A DNA stretch of 64,000 bases from Dactylellina haptotyla (lineage: Eukaryota > Ascomycota > Orbiliomycetes > Orbiliales > Orbiliaceae), in contig CM062380.1 in NCBI GenBank assembly GCA_031310005.1, positions 682,001 to 746,000 on the forward strand, in the 5' to 3' direction. The notes beneath the pieces were generated by a model that worked only from the letters and a program-made list of their open reading frames with translations, searched no databases and was not told where the DNA came from. Shown here in pieces: positions 34,700 to 45,899 of the stretch. Made by a program: the position numbers and the translations under genes. Every line of letters begins with the position of its first letter. Positions within the stretch are counted from its first letter, which is position 1.

Positions 34700-35350
34700 T
34701 GAGAAAATGTAGACTAATCCAATGAAAAGAATTTTCAGGACGGGATCGGGGCCGAGCGGTATCCAGAAACTAGAGGCTCCCCTGGCACATTGGGGTAGCC
34801 TGATAGAGCTAACCTTCTCGAGACCGCCCGACATCCGTACTACGATTCAATGTTACCGAGTCCTATCATTACCGGAATTGGCTGCTGTATATTTTTGCCA
34901 CATAGAAATATTGAACGGCCCTTCAGCTTATACATCGCCGTCTAAAACTATTGCTGGTAGTTTTTAGTGGGCTTCTCGTGTTCGCGTCGGTGATCCGTTC
35001 TGGCTCCTCACCAGGATGCGAAAGTCTCGTGAACCCCAACACAAAATATGAAGTAAGATACGTTCCTACAACTGGGCATATACCATGCGTCCTGGGACAA
35101 TTGATTCTTAGCCCGGATCGAATGGAAAGTTCTATCAAAAGGTCTTAGTTACATGATGGTGGTGGTGTGAGCTGCCAATATTCATCAACCCTGACCGATG
35201 AAATTTTACAATCAAGTTTGCACGCTCTACACGCGTACCGAGACTATCCGATCAAACGACTCATTAAAATTGAGACATTGATCCTGTACAACTGTAGCCC
35301 TTGTTCCATTCTATCCCAGTTGCCAAGAAATATCCATGAAGGAGAGTAGA
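34700..35350 (+). pseudogene. Possible relic of an F-box/LRR-like gene
   Basis: Three consecutive plus-strand frame pieces read like fragments of one protein: HWGSLIELTFSRPP with LSLPELAAVYFC, then a stretch with VNPNTKYEVRYVPTTG, then YPIKRLIKIETLILYNCSP. The spaced W/L and 'SLPELAAV' pattern resembles the LRR half of fungal F-box proteins. The pieces lie in different frames with stops between them and no clear introns, so a decayed gene is the best guess. Evidence is weak. Confidence 0.2.
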
Positions 35351-35724
35351 TTTTATCTTGCGGTATATTTCGGCCGCTATTGGATCCGGAGGTCTGACAG
35401 CTACTCGAGTATGCTAGGTGATGAGTTCACCCTGTGAGTTCCTATTCAGAATATTTTTGCCCTCGATTTTGGGTTATCAAGATCGATGGAACCTCGGAGC
35501 TGACACAGAGGTACTCTGAATTCCAGAATAGATCTTCCGGGAAATTTTGTTGAGAAAGGCTTGAGCTTCGGGAGAAACTTGGAAGGTCGTAGTATTCTTT
35601 TAAACGCCTCCTGGTTGATATTGAAAAGCGTTGACTAAAAGCTTACGGTGATCTAATGGGGGGTTTCATGATCCTCTCCATTCGAAGCGATCATTTCTTG
35701 GATATCAGATTTTCATGATTCATC
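35351..35724. other. Intergenic stretch
   Basis: No open frame of interest. It separates the possible relic from the 3' end of the F-box-like gene. Confidence 0.45.
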
Positions 35725-36537
35725 TCAATCCCTTATCTCTAGATCTTTATGAACGAATCTAACATCCAAGAACTTGACTTCTTCTCTTTGCCCCGGCGGT
35801 AGATTATCTGCCAACTCAGGACTCCACAGCCCGACGTGCTGAATAAAACTCCTAAGTTGGACTCTAGAGTGAGGCCCTGCAGCCATCCCAAGCGTCCGCA
35901 TAGGAAACCCGTAATGCTCGAAAAACAAGCCGATGAACTCCTTCACCTTCATCGTATTATGCGTCCCCAACGGCTGTCTCCCGCACGAAGCCGCAAAGGA
36001 ACAAGCCCTCGTTCGTCCCTGATTCATGACTGCTGGTTTTGGAAAACCCCACCCGAGCCGTATCGGATAGGGTAGCGGGTCGGGTAGGTCGTATGTATCG
36101 TCGGAGAGGAAAACAGGATCATCTTGGTACTCCATGAGACTTTTGGCTTCCGGCGCGACGAGCGGGAAGTCATCTCTGAATTCCGTCCAACCGTACCCGG
36201 ATGCCCTTAGGCTCTTTCTGTAGCCGATGTTGCGCTCGAATCTCTGCCAGGAGCCGAAATCTTGGACTCGTTCACCGAGGTTCCCTGTGAATTCGCAGAT
36301 TGCTTTGTGGACTAAGAACGGTGCCGCGTCCTTTGTCACGGTGGTGTAGCCGGTTCCGAAGCACCTTGTGATGGTTTCTTGGTCTGATAGACCCAGGGGC
36401 TGGTATCTCTTTATCATCCTGGTCATTATTCTTGTTCTCCAGTATCTACACACTCGCTTGAGCCGTGGATGTTGCGACCAATCGGCCGCTTCGAGGATCA
36501 TGTCCTGCAATTCTAAAGGGAGATAAGGTGTGGTCAT
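35725..36537 (-). CDS. Hypothetical protein with F-box-like N-terminus
   Basis: A single exon of 270 aa from ATG 36537. The first 40 residues (LPLELQDMILEAADW, then HPRLKRVCRYWRT) follow the short fungal F-box pattern LPxELxxxIL...LxxVCxxWR, which would bind Skp1. The rest has no repeats. It is rich in aromatic residues and contains GWTEFRDDFPLVAPEAKSLM and GLFFEHYGFPMRTLGMAAGP, which I cannot assign. Many Pezizomycotina genes have this layout: an F-box plus an unknown C-terminal domain of about 200 residues. A role in substrate choice for an SCF ubiquitin ligase is possible but unproven. Confidence 0.68.
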   Translation of the reverse strand: MTTPYLPLELQDMILEAADWSQHPRLKRVCRYWRTRIMTRMIKRYQPLGLSDQETITRCFGTGYTTVTKDAAPFLVHKAICEFTGNLGERVQDFGSWQRFERNIGYRKSLRASGYGWTEFRDDFPLVAPEAKSLMEYQDDPVFLSDDTYDLPDPLPYPIRLGWGFPKPAVMNQGRTRACSFAASCGRQPLGTHNTMKVKEFIGLFFEHYGFPMRTLGMAAGPHSRVQLRSFIQHVGLWSPELADNLPPGQREEVKFLDVRFVHKDLEIRD

Positions 36538-38039
36538 AGTGTATGTGAGAGTATAGATATCGTCTCAACAGCTCTGATCAAGAGGAAAGTTTAGTTGTTG
36601 GATGGGTATAAACGACGTGAAAACCCGTCGGATATAAATATTTCCAATCTCGTCGTTGATACGCTAAGATAGGGAACAGCGCAAGCCAGCTGTTCGGAAC
36701 TTATGAATAGATGTCGTTAGGCTAAGGCTTAAGGATCCGACTTAGTGTAAGAATTTAGACAACGCGAAAGATCTTGGACGAGATGGAGACATATCGTGTG
36801 CCTATATTGAGACCGCGATCGATCCTTGATGTTGATGACGGGAGAGCCTAATTTAACTCGCTTGTACTGCATGAAAAAACCGGGAACCGCAGGGGTAATT
36901 TCGCAGCATGCATGGCACATCTAAGATTCCTTCATCCCTTCGCGAACATCGTGCTGACCGGTAAAGAATGTCTTTTGGTGTGCTCTGTAGTGTACCTGTC
37001 CCGCCGTTTGGAAACCATTATGGGGGAGCCCGCGTCGGTTGAGTGTTTCTTTTTCAGGGCTGCAAGGTGCTAAAATTAGAACTTCTAACCACGTTTGTGT
37101 GTTCCAACTTTAACAACACCACGGCTCCGGGACATAGAGTGGTCACGCAGGTTAAATTGCATTTTAATCTTGGTGGACATGTCTTCCCGGAATGAATCAC
37201 GATAGTACGGAATGGAGGCGAGTATATATTTAGGTGCTACCCCGTATTTTGTGACTAATGCAGGAGTTAATATAATTTTTTACTCCAATTAATCTAGAAG
37301 GTTCGATAAGGGTTAGAGTAGTTTTTTTGTTGGATATTTCCGAACATTACGCCGATTGGTAGGGTAGTCATCGGGTACAGATTCACGGTATACTTCTCGC
37401 ACGGAAAGTTTCGAAATTGTGAAGAGTTCAATAAATTTGTGTCGAAATTTGCTTTGGCCCAGATATGCCGAGAACTAAAATTACAAACTAACACGGCACG
37501 GCATAATTTGCAAACTGCACCGACATGGTATGCTTCGATCGCTGTGGAAATGACTCTGAGCTCCGGAAGCGGATCCTATAAGATGATCCATAAATATATT
37601 CGTACCATCGGGATTGCGATATCTGCTACTTGGTCTGCAAATAATTTGTCTCGCAATCTAATGCTGTGCAACAATAAAATCCCAAATTCGAGAGTCTAAG
37701 AAATCGAACGGGTTTGAGTGTTCCAACATGGTCATGCTATTTGCGAAGATTATTATGAAAGCAAAAATGGGTTTGGATGCGCAATCTAGTTAGTGCTTTC
37801 TCGTCCCGTCCCGCTTGTGATCGTTGTAAAGAACAAAGAAAACCGACAAATCTCCAAAAAATACGTTTCAAACCAACGACACGTATAAACCAAAAATTAC
37901 TTTGAGAGATGTATCTAGAAACCTTGCATGTTACTGTAATGTAATAAAATAATGCCAGATATCGCAAAGATTTTACTGCCTAGATTCAAGCGATATCGCG
38001 GTCGCTACCAATTAAGCTATATAACCGTTATCAAAAAGG
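36538..38039. other. AT-rich intergenic region
   Basis: Short frames on both strands (for example 37439-37699 + and 37737-37967 -) do not resemble proteins. No RNA gene or repeat seen. Confidence 0.4.
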
Positions 38040-38871
38040 ATGCCGTGCGTGGCAACAGAAATCAAGAAAGGCCAGCGTCACAAGCCGTACAAGAAACCGT
38101 ACGGAGCAGGTCACCTGGTTCGAGAGCACTGCTACGGTGCCCCGGATATCTTCACCCCCGTTAAATACAACCGATACCCAAACGACACCGAAACGGCATA
38201 TTATATCGATCACATATCTCTGATCGATCACTGGGAACTCGGCGCGGATGATCGAGCTAAACTAGTTCGACGTCGGGGTAAAGAGGTCTACGTTGCCATC
38301 CTGGTAGAGATTAAAGGGAGTTATGAACTTGCTTTACAAGTCGAGTGTCTCGAAGATGAGACGGTGGACGACGTGGTCCATTTTATCATAGAAACGATGC
38401 ATGAGGTAACTGACGGAGAAAACGAGATACCCCGCGCGGAAGGCTTCGCGTTCGATATTCTGTATAACGAACGGTCTCTGCTGGGGAAGATAAACGAGGT
38501 CAATAGGTATTTAGGGGAGAGAATGCTCGTGTCAGAGGTGTTCCGAGACCCAGAGTCGGACGGAGAATTCGATCTCATCTGGAAGGTATATCCCTCCGTC
38601 CGTTTTGTTGTTGAACATCGGATATTAAGAAGAAACGGTCGGTGGAAAATAAGCAGGCTGACAGGACGGTTACGTGTATTAGGAGTACGACGCCCGCGGG
38701 AAATTGTTCGAGGACTTGACTATCGCGGTGGACTCGTCGCACGGCACTAGCCCGATTGAGGAGGATTCCTCATCAGGAAGCCACTCTGAAACGCCAGACG
38801 CAGATGACGCCGGCCGGTATCCTGTTGTGGGCCACCGAGGTGGGATTCCCGTTCTCGATCTTGATGACTGA
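38040..38871 (+). CDS. Hypothetical protein, two exons
   Basis: Exon 1 is 38040-38585 and exon 2 is 38683-38871, split by a 97-base phase-0 intron (GTATAT...ATTAG, branch-like GCTGAC). They give 244 aa. The unspliced frame would end at 38750, but the spliced frame continues as DLIWKEYDARGKLFEDLTIA and ends in an acidic, Ser-rich tail (EEDSSSGSHSETPDADD), which reads better. The N-terminus is basic (KKGQRHKPYKKPYGAGH). The middle has alternating charged and hydrophobic residues (VYVAILVEIKGSYELALQVE) and looks like an alpha/beta domain. I do not recognise the family. Confidence 0.6.
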
Positions 38872-39480
38872 TGCGGCTCGGAATTTAAGCTACTGATAAT
38901 ATATCGAAATATATATATCTACAGAAATGCAATATCCCAGGTCGCTTGTACATAAACTGGGGCAAATAGCGCACTATAGCACGCTGAAACGAATAGCCGG
39001 TGCTATGCAGCCACAAAGTGCGGTCGAGCTGTTGCGTTGGCTGACAAAACACCTTCCGCAAGCTGCAAAACCGTCGAGTTGAGGCCAGCCTCGGCCGCGT
39101 AAGACAGCCTCGTCTGCACCCCATCGCCAAATCGAACCTTCCACGTCGCTCTCCAAATTATAAATCAGCCTCGCTCGCTCCTCGCCCCGCTCGTTAACAT
39201 TCCCTCGAATACCATGCAGACGATATTGATATCAATCCCTGGCAGACGTCAACGGCCCGAGTCCTCTAACCATCCGAGCTAGCTTAGAATACAGGATCTA
39301 AGATCTGATATATCTCGAATCCTTAAGCACCCCACTAGCTAGCTAGCTATAAAACTGCAATTTCAGGCAACATTTCTTACGATCCGAAAGAATCCCTTAT
39401 ACTAGACTTAAAGTCGACGAAACAACCTTCGATCTGGCCGGGCTATTGAAGAATACAAGCTCGTCACCGCCGCCGCCAAA
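38872..39480. other. Promoter region of the Wss1-like gene
   Basis: No gene seen. Contains TA-rich stretches and a GCTAGCTAGCTAGC-like run near 39335-39350. Confidence 0.45.
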
Positions 39481-41046
39481 ATGGTCACCACTCACATCAT
39501 AAACGACCCGGACTCCCTCATCGGGACCTTCTTCCACCTGGCAAACTATCCACAGTCTGCCCAGGCCCTGGACACACTCAAACGGATAGCCTCGCTCGTG
39601 AAACCGATCATGCGGAAACACCACTTCCGCATCGCAAAACTCGCAGAATTCTACCCGGAGATGGAACCGAACCTGCTGGGCCTCAACACCTCGTTCCCGG
39701 GCAGCTCCAACTTGCCGATCATACAGCTCCGATTACGGCAGCCCTACGATTCACGGGTATTCATGCCGTACGAGTCCGTGGTGAAGACCATGCTGCACGA
39801 ACTGACGCACTGCGTTCACGGCCCGCACGATGATAAATTCTGGGCGATGTTCCGCTCGTTGGAGGGCGAGCTGGATACGTTGCGGTATACGGGGTATACT
39901 GGTGAAGGATTCTTAGGAAAAGGCGAATCACTCGGTGCGAGCCCACAAGCGTGGTTGAGCGACCACGAAGCTAAGAAGCGAGCTCGGGCGGCTGCTGCTG
40001 AGAAACGACGGAGGAGGAATAACCAGGGCGGATCGTGGATTCTAGGTACTGGGTCCTTGGGTCCTATCAGGTGGACTATCGAGGATGTTCCGGGGAGTCC
40101 CTCGACTTTGAAACCTAGAGATGGTGCGGGGAGAAATGGGAGTGGAAGCGGGGGCGGGAGTGGTAGGGTATCAGCGCCTCCTATGATGTCTGGACTGTCG
40201 CCGTATGCGGACCCTCGACAGACAGCCGCGGAGGCAGCGTTGAAGCGACAGTGGGAGAAGGATAAAGTGAAGGGAAAAGGGAAAGTCTCGGTACCGATTC
40301 AGGAGCCTGCTCCCACGCGAAGAGGGACTAACGGGGTGTGTTCTGGTGTTCGCCACTCGACTGCCGAAATCTTCGAACGGGAGATCGCCCAGATGCACGG
40401 ATTCGAGAGCGTGGCGGCTATGGAGAATGCCAACGAACAGGCTATTATGGCCGCGGCGATAGAGCTGCTTGAGGAGGCGGACAGAGAGGAGGAACGATTG
40501 AAAGCGAAGGACCGGGAGCAGCAGTGGCAGCAACCTGCTGGTTCGGCCGGAAACCCGATCGATTTCACTGGACAGCCGATTCCCAGAAATATCAACAGGA
40601 CGCAGTCCGCGCCGGCCAACCCTGAGCACCCGGGTTTCACCGTACCGATAATGGGAACTGGATGGTCTTGTCCTGTGTGTACCTTCTTGAACGAGCAAAG
40701 CCATCTCCAATGCTCAGTCTGCAGGGTTGAGAGAAATACGAAACTACAAGACGATAGCGAAACTAGAGCGCAGTTGGTAGCCTACAAGGACTTCGAGCGA
40801 AAACAGGTGCAGAGAACGAACAGCGGGGAGTTCGGGAAGGGCAAAGGGATAGATAGGTCTACGTACCAACCGGCTCCGATTCCAGTAGAGCGCGGAGAAG
40901 GAGGAGGAAGAGATACCCCTACGAAAATCCACAAAGATATCACGATCAACGGACAACCTACTTGGCAGTGTCGTTCTTGTGGGTGGTTTGTCGGACAGGA
41001 GTGGTGGAGCTGTGGGAATTGCGGGAATGTCAAGGCCCAGTCTTAG
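39481..41046 (+). CDS. WSS1: Wss1/SPRTN-like DNA-dependent metalloprotease (WLM domain)
   Basis: A single exon of 521 aa. The WLM domain spans about residues 1-200. Its zinc site is HELTHCVHGPHDDKF (H106, E107, H110, H116), with all catalytic residues present, and the typical RLRQPYDSRVFMPYESVVKTM precedes it. Two RanBP2-type zinc fingers follow: WSCPVCTFLN...CSVC (about 394-419) and WQCRSCGWFVGQEWWSC..C (about 495-518). Wss1 cleaves proteins cross-linked to DNA in the nucleus and works with Cdc48 and SUMO. The long middle part is low in complexity (Gly/Ser) and Gln/Glu-rich; I cannot point to a secure Cdc48-binding motif. Two fingers are usual for many filamentous ascomycetes. It is convergent with Trm82, with 335 bases between. 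Confidence 0.95.
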   Translation: MVTTHIINDPDSLIGTFFHLANYPQSAQALDTLKRIASLVKPIMRKHHFRIAKLAEFYPEMEPNLLGLNTSFPGSSNLPIIQLRLRQPYDSRVFMPYESVVKTMLHELTHCVHGPHDDKFWAMFRSLEGELDTLRYTGYTGEGFLGKGESLGASPQAWLSDHEAKKRARAAAAEKRRRRNNQGGSWILGTGSLGPIRWTIEDVPGSPSTLKPRDGAGRNGSGSGGGSGRVSAPPMMSGLSPYADPRQTAAEAALKRQWEKDKVKGKGKVSVPIQEPAPTRRGTNGVCSGVRHSTAEIFEREIAQMHGFESVAAMENANEQAIMAAAIELLEEADREEERLKAKDREQQWQQPAGSAGNPIDFTGQPIPRNINRTQSAPANPEHPGFTVPIMGTGWSCPVCTFLNEQSHLQCSVCRVERNTKLQDDSETRAQLVAYKDFERKQVQRTNSGEFGKGKGIDRSTYQPAPIPVERGEGGGRDTPTKIHKDITINGQPTWQCRSCGWFVGQEWWSCGNCGNVKAQS

Positions 41047-41381
41047 TAGAGATACCCCGGTGGAACATTGGCCTTTATACTCATATTGCATTCTTTATTA
41101 TCAAATTCTTTATTTTCATGTTAAATCTTCGATTAGCGAAGAACGAATATGCAGATTCGTCTAGATCATGTCTTATTTCATTATTTTCTCTTCTTTTCTT
41201 TAATGGTACTATCAGCATTCACACGTGGAGGTTTATTCTGGTTAGGATCGGTATCATTGTTTAGAATCATATAGACTATGAATGCATAACTTTTAGTGGT
41301 ATCCTTTTGATGGTTCCGAACCCCCCGTCTACCGCATCATAACTATCGTACATTCGATCAATTTCACAATTTTACAATAAA

Positions 41382-43015
41382 TCAATCATCCTCCAGCATA
41401 CCGCCAAAACCCTTACGCAAGACTTCCACGGTGTACAGTCGTTCGTTGACAGCATCGACTTCGCTTTCTTCGACTTCGACACCTTCAATACCACGACCGT
41501 TAAAGATCTTTTCAACACTCGGCTGGTCGTTTGTGAAGTCGATGCAGCAAATAAGACTTTCAGAGTCACCGTCACAGCCGATATAAACTTTTGCGCCGTC
41601 GGATGTCGATGAAAGGACAGGTCCGGGGGTCGGTATACTGTTAATGTACTCCAATCCGCCGTCGGAGTTATACTTGAATCGTAAAATTGCCGGTATACTA
41701 TAATTAATTATATTAGTATTAATTCTCCGAGATAATATTATGAAGAAATAAGGTAAAGCTGACCCTTCAAAAATAACCACGACTTCTTTCCCGCGCCCTC
41801 CAGCTTCAACTTCGAGTATATTATTAACCCCGACACTGAGACTATTCTCCTCATCTTCATCTTCCCTCCTCCTTCTACGTCTGTTGTAGGTCTTCATCCT
41901 CTCCACCAGGTGTTTGAGCTCACTCTCGGAGAACAATCCCTCGAGAATACTCCTTACTTCAACCGTTTGTAGGAGGTTGGTATTCTGCCAGTCCCACACA
42001 CCCAACCAATCGTCACCACCGCCGGAGATCAATCGGTTACTCGAGGTGACGAGTAGTCGGCTGACGAACTGGGTGTGGCCGAGGCAGAAGCCGTGGATGA
42101 CGTGGGTGAGCGGGTAGTTTGTCACGCGGACGTGTTCGTCTCTATCTGCCGTTATGATGTATTTCCTGTGCTTGGCGGTGCCGTGGCCGTTGGAACCGTC
42201 AGAGGAGGATGATGAGGGGGTAGATGCGGTGGTGAGGGTTGTGAGCATGGAGACGTGGCCGAGGAGGAGCTTGTTGTTGGCGGAGTCTTCGGGGAGGGCG
42301 CCGGAGGGCGGGGGGATGGAGAACGAGTAGACGTCGCCGAACTTGTCGCCGACGACGATGGTGGTGTCGTTGTCGATTAGGACGATGCTCGACGGGCGCT
42401 TGTGCAGGGTCCTACGGTCTCGGTGCTTAGTATTGTCTACTACCATAATAGAGGTAAGCTGGTGTTAACGCACCATTCCTTGACTACTTGGAGTGTGTCC
42501 TGGCTTAAGAGCCGCAAGGTCTTGTCTTCCAGCGTGGTGACAGCGAGGACACCCCGGCCGGGGACGAGGAGCATGTGTCCAATGTAGTTCGGGTACGCCT
42601 TCGGGGGTGCAGCGCCGGTATTCTTCTTCTTCTTGCCCCCCCGTTTGGTCTTCTTGCTCTTTTCTGCTGTCGGCGCAGAACCCGGGTTGACGGGAGCTGC
42701 ATCGTTCGAGGCGGACGGGCTGCGTTTCCGCTTGCCAACGACTGGCGCTGAAGCCTCGGTCATGACAACGTCGGGTGTCTCTGCAGTAGCTGCTTCTTCA
42801 GCGACCTCCTCATCTTCCCCCTCCTCTTCATTTTCTTTGACGTCCTGCTTGAGCGGCTGGGGCTTTCCCTGGAGGGGCGCTGCGGGGGCCGTCCATTGGG
42901 AGACGAGCTCGAATGTGGACGGGGACAGGCAGTAGACCGTCTCGGCGAGGGCGGCGTAGATGCGCGGGGCGGGCGCGGGTGCTACGGCGAGCGCCTGGAC
43001 CGGGTGCCGGGGCAT
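41382..43015 (-). CDS. TRM82: tRNA (guanine-N7)-methyltransferase non-catalytic subunit Trm82
   Basis: Three exons (42474-43015, 41764-42411, 41382-41697) give 501 aa. The first junction joins LQVVKEW to TLHKRPSSIVL and leads to the hallmark VGDKFGDVYSF. The second removes a 66-base in-frame intron and joins VVVIFEG to IPAILRF, as in homologues (EG-VPALF). The protein is a WD40 propeller that stabilises the catalytic Trm8 for m7G46 formation in tRNA. Blades are visible as GHVSMLTTLT, YIITADRDEHVRVTNYP, HGFCLGHTQFVSRLLV and LISGGGDDWLGVWDW. A Lys- and Glu-rich insert (EEEGEDEEVAEE, KKTKRGGKKKKN) sits between early blades. Trm8 is not in the window. It is divergent from Sec66. Confidence 0.93.
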
Positions 43016-43377
43016 CTTATATTTTATCGACGGTGTATATAAATATGGTGTATTAATTGTATTTATGGAGTATTTTGATACCAAATTGTTGTTTGTCTCG
43101 TCTCGAAGCGATCCCTGCCGATTAGTCAACACACGTGATTTTGGCGGGAGCAGTTTTTGGAAAGGACACAATTCCCACAACACAGTCTTCGGAACAAAGA
43201 AGAGGCCACCCTCTCCCACCTCTTCCTGAGCATCTCAACATCAACCTCACCCTCACCGCCCTCCCACGCTCACTTGCGATTTGATACATATCCGGTGCCT
43301 CTGTGAGATACCTCGCTGTCGATATAGTCTGCCATCCTTCTGAATAGCGGCTCTGCTTCGTTCACACCGCCGTCAAG
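43016..43377. promoter_or_regulatory. Divergent promoter shared by TRM82 and SEC66
   Basis: 362 bases separate the two start codons, transcribed outward. CT-rich stretches sit near the Sec66 start. No TATA box is obvious, as expected for housekeeping genes. Confidence 0.5.
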
Positions 43378-44268
43378 ATGGGCCTCAATCTCGCAACCTT
43401 CATCCCTCCGATCCTCTACCTCGTCGTCATCGTGGGCTCGATGGCCACCTTCTCCTCCATCTACCGTAAACGGAAGGCTCGTACGTACTTTCTTCATCAC
43501 CTATATTGTATCTATCGTTTGATATAGTGTGCGCAAATGCTAATTACTATGTAAAATACTGTAGAAGCCGCCGCCTCGATGGAGCCCTGGTTCCCCCCTT
43601 CCCTCTCCCGCGACGTCTACCTCACCCTCCTCCACCTCCCGGACACCCCCAACCCGCCCAAGATCCCGGACTCCGTCATCCGCACCGCCCTCCTCCGCCG
43701 CGCCACCGACGTCATCCAGAAGGCCATCACCATCCGCCAATCCAAAGCCCCACTCCAAACCCTCCTCCAGCGTGGCTCCGTCGGCGACGACACCTGGACC
43801 CAATTCCTCCAGGCCGAGCAGGAAATCGACGCCGAGATCAAAGAAGTCGCCGAGGACGCCATGGCCCTCTCCACCCAGAACGCCCAGTGGGCCCAGTTCA
43901 TCTTCCAGACCGCCGCCGAAATGATCACCAACGACCGCTTACGACAGAAACTCGAGGAGCAGAAACTAAAGAGCCAGGAGTGGTCCGAATGGTGGAGCAA
44001 GAAGACCGAGAAGGTCAGGAGCGAGTTTTTGGCCAGCGAGGGCGTTGAGGATCTCGTTCAGGGAACATCGGTTAATCCTGCCATCGTTCTAACTTCAACG
44101 GTCCCCGCCAAAGCTGGTCATGTGAGCGATGAGGACGGTGTCTTGGTTGAAGCTGAAGCTTCCTCGCCGTTGACCCCGAAAGAACCCAAGAGCTCCAAGA
44201 GCACGCCCGTATCGACGCCTTCAAGCACACCTGCCGGCAGCGTCAGGAAGAAGAAGGGCAGGAAGTAA
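43378..44268 (+). CDS. SEC66: Sec66/Sec71 subunit of the ER Sec63 translocation complex
   Basis: Two exons (43378-43480 and 43565-44268; intron 84 bases, phase 1) give 268 aa. The N-terminus has one membrane helix (FIPPILYLVVIVGSMATFSS) followed by the basic YRKRKAQ. Then comes the family motif EPWFPPSLSRDVYLTLLHLP and IRTALLRRATDVIQKAITIR. A helical region with EIDAEIKEVAEDAMALS and the conserved QWAQFIFQTAAEM follows, then KLEEQKLKSQEWSEWWSKK and a Ser/Thr/Pro/Lys tail. Sec66 with Sec62, Sec63 and Sec72 drives post-translational import of proteins into the ER. Length and topology fit the family. Confidence 0.93.
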
Positions 44269-45206
44269 ACTTTTGAAAATTGAGATAAGAAAGCTTTGGA
44301 TAGGTATCAGGTAGCTTGGAAACTAGGTGAAAGGAGAGGTGGTGTGGCGAGAAGGATGGTAAAGTAGATTATATATTTTTTCTCTCTAGATTTTTTCAGC
44401 AATCGAGCTCGTTTTGCCGGGCTTCGGATTGACTTCTCTTGGCATGTCGTTCGGCGTTTCTATTTTTCCACATATCCCTTATCCTACATTTATTATTTTT
44501 TTTGTTAGTTTTCATTTTCTTCGAGCACTTCACTTCTCTGTGCATATTGGATGGAATATAATTGCCGGTTAGTACGCTGGCTGGCTGCACTGGCTTTTTT
44601 GTTCACCGAATTACAACTAGTTTGCGCTCCTATATCTGACCGTTTTATGATTGTTGACTATTTCGGAAAGCAAAAAGTTGACTCAAATTTCGGCTACGTT
44701 GTTGTAACGTGATACCCCCAATCTAGACCCATCGGTCCAGCCAGCAGCCCATTTTGTAAAACTGGTCTGTCTGACGGCTCCTGTGAATCGGACAGGTAGC
44801 ACTCCCGGAACGGTGAAAGCCCGATAATTATATAATCAGGCCATACCCTGCCGTATGGAAAGGTCAATAAATCTTTTAAAAAAAACCCCGCAGGGCGATT
44901 TTAAAACCCGCATTGCGTACTTTTCTAACAAAAGAAGCACAATCCGCAACTAGCTAACGCTCACGAGTGCAAAAGTACACCAGCGGTTTAAAAATACACA
45001 CAGAAAAATCTCCGAGGTAGCTTCGACGATTTCTTTCCTGCTTACGATTAATCAGTCAGATAAATCAATACCACACAATCTTTAGTCCTAACGTTCGTGC
45101 GTCTACTGATCATCTATGTTACTACAGTCACCATTCTAACGGTTTTCACATGACAGGTTGAACACCAAAAAATATCTCATACACACACCCCTTAAAATCT
45201 CGAACC
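44269..45206. other. Intergenic region
   Basis: The 3' region of Sec66 and the promoter of the small membrane-protein gene. No gene or RNA seen. Confidence 0.45.
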
Positions 45207-45437
45207 ATGATAATCACCCGCGGAATCTCTCTCACAAACTTCCTCGTCGCCTCGTCGGCGCTTGGGTTCCAGGTCTTCGTGCTATACCCGTGGCACAAGC
45301 AACTCGACGACGATTTTGAGAAACTCAAGCACGAGCACTTGAGGGTGTTGCGGACGATCGAGCGCTTTCACGCCATGCCGAAAGAATCAACGATCGCCCG
45401 TCTGGCAGCTGTGAAGGAGACTACGAGCGGCCAGTGA
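45207..45437 (+). CDS. Small single-helix membrane protein (76 aa)
   Basis: A compact gene starting MIITRGISLTNFLVASSALG. One hydrophobic segment (residues about 9-26) is followed by the conserved-looking LYPWHKQLDDDFEKLKHEHL and a charged helix. The layout (short N-terminal stretch, one membrane helix, amphipathic coiled-coil tail) is typical of small mitochondrial inner-membrane proteins and I recall similar fungal hypothetical proteins. I cannot name it. No intron is needed. It reads as a real gene because the codons are balanced and the flanks are noncoding. Confidence 0.65.
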   Translation: MIITRGISLTNFLVASSALGFQVFVLYPWHKQLDDDFEKLKHEHLRVLRTIERFHAMPKESTIARLAAVKETTSGQ

Positions 45438-45899
45438 AGGTTGAATCTGGTTAACATTCTTTAGTAAACCTTACTTCGGGCGATAATTCTGGAGTGTGTA
45501 ACACCGCTTCTTTACAATGGGATCATTATATACTAGCGGCGTTTTGGGGGCGGCGAGAATTTCTTTTCTAGCGATCAGGGTTGTATGGAAGTGCTGGAAC
45601 TTGTATTCTCGGAGCGCATTCGATAGTTCTAGATGAGAGTCTTGGTTTCCTGTAACTTTTGCCTTTTTTTTCTTCAGTTGTCTATATTAGATCGATAGAG
45701 AATTTTATTTAGTCGCATTGCAATCACTAAGAAAGCTAGAAACACAATCACGGAAATGAAAATACAAGATCTTTTTATAGGTTATATTACCAAGCAACTG
45801 TTCGCAAAATCCATCATTCACCTATATAAAAATTCATCTGAATCGGGCATAACAATAAATATGTGCGGACGAGAGACATCATACATTACAGACACCAGA
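45438..45899. other. Convergent 3' region
   Basis: Between the small membrane protein (+) and Ptc7-like gene (-). T-rich tracts; no gene seen. Confidence 0.5.
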
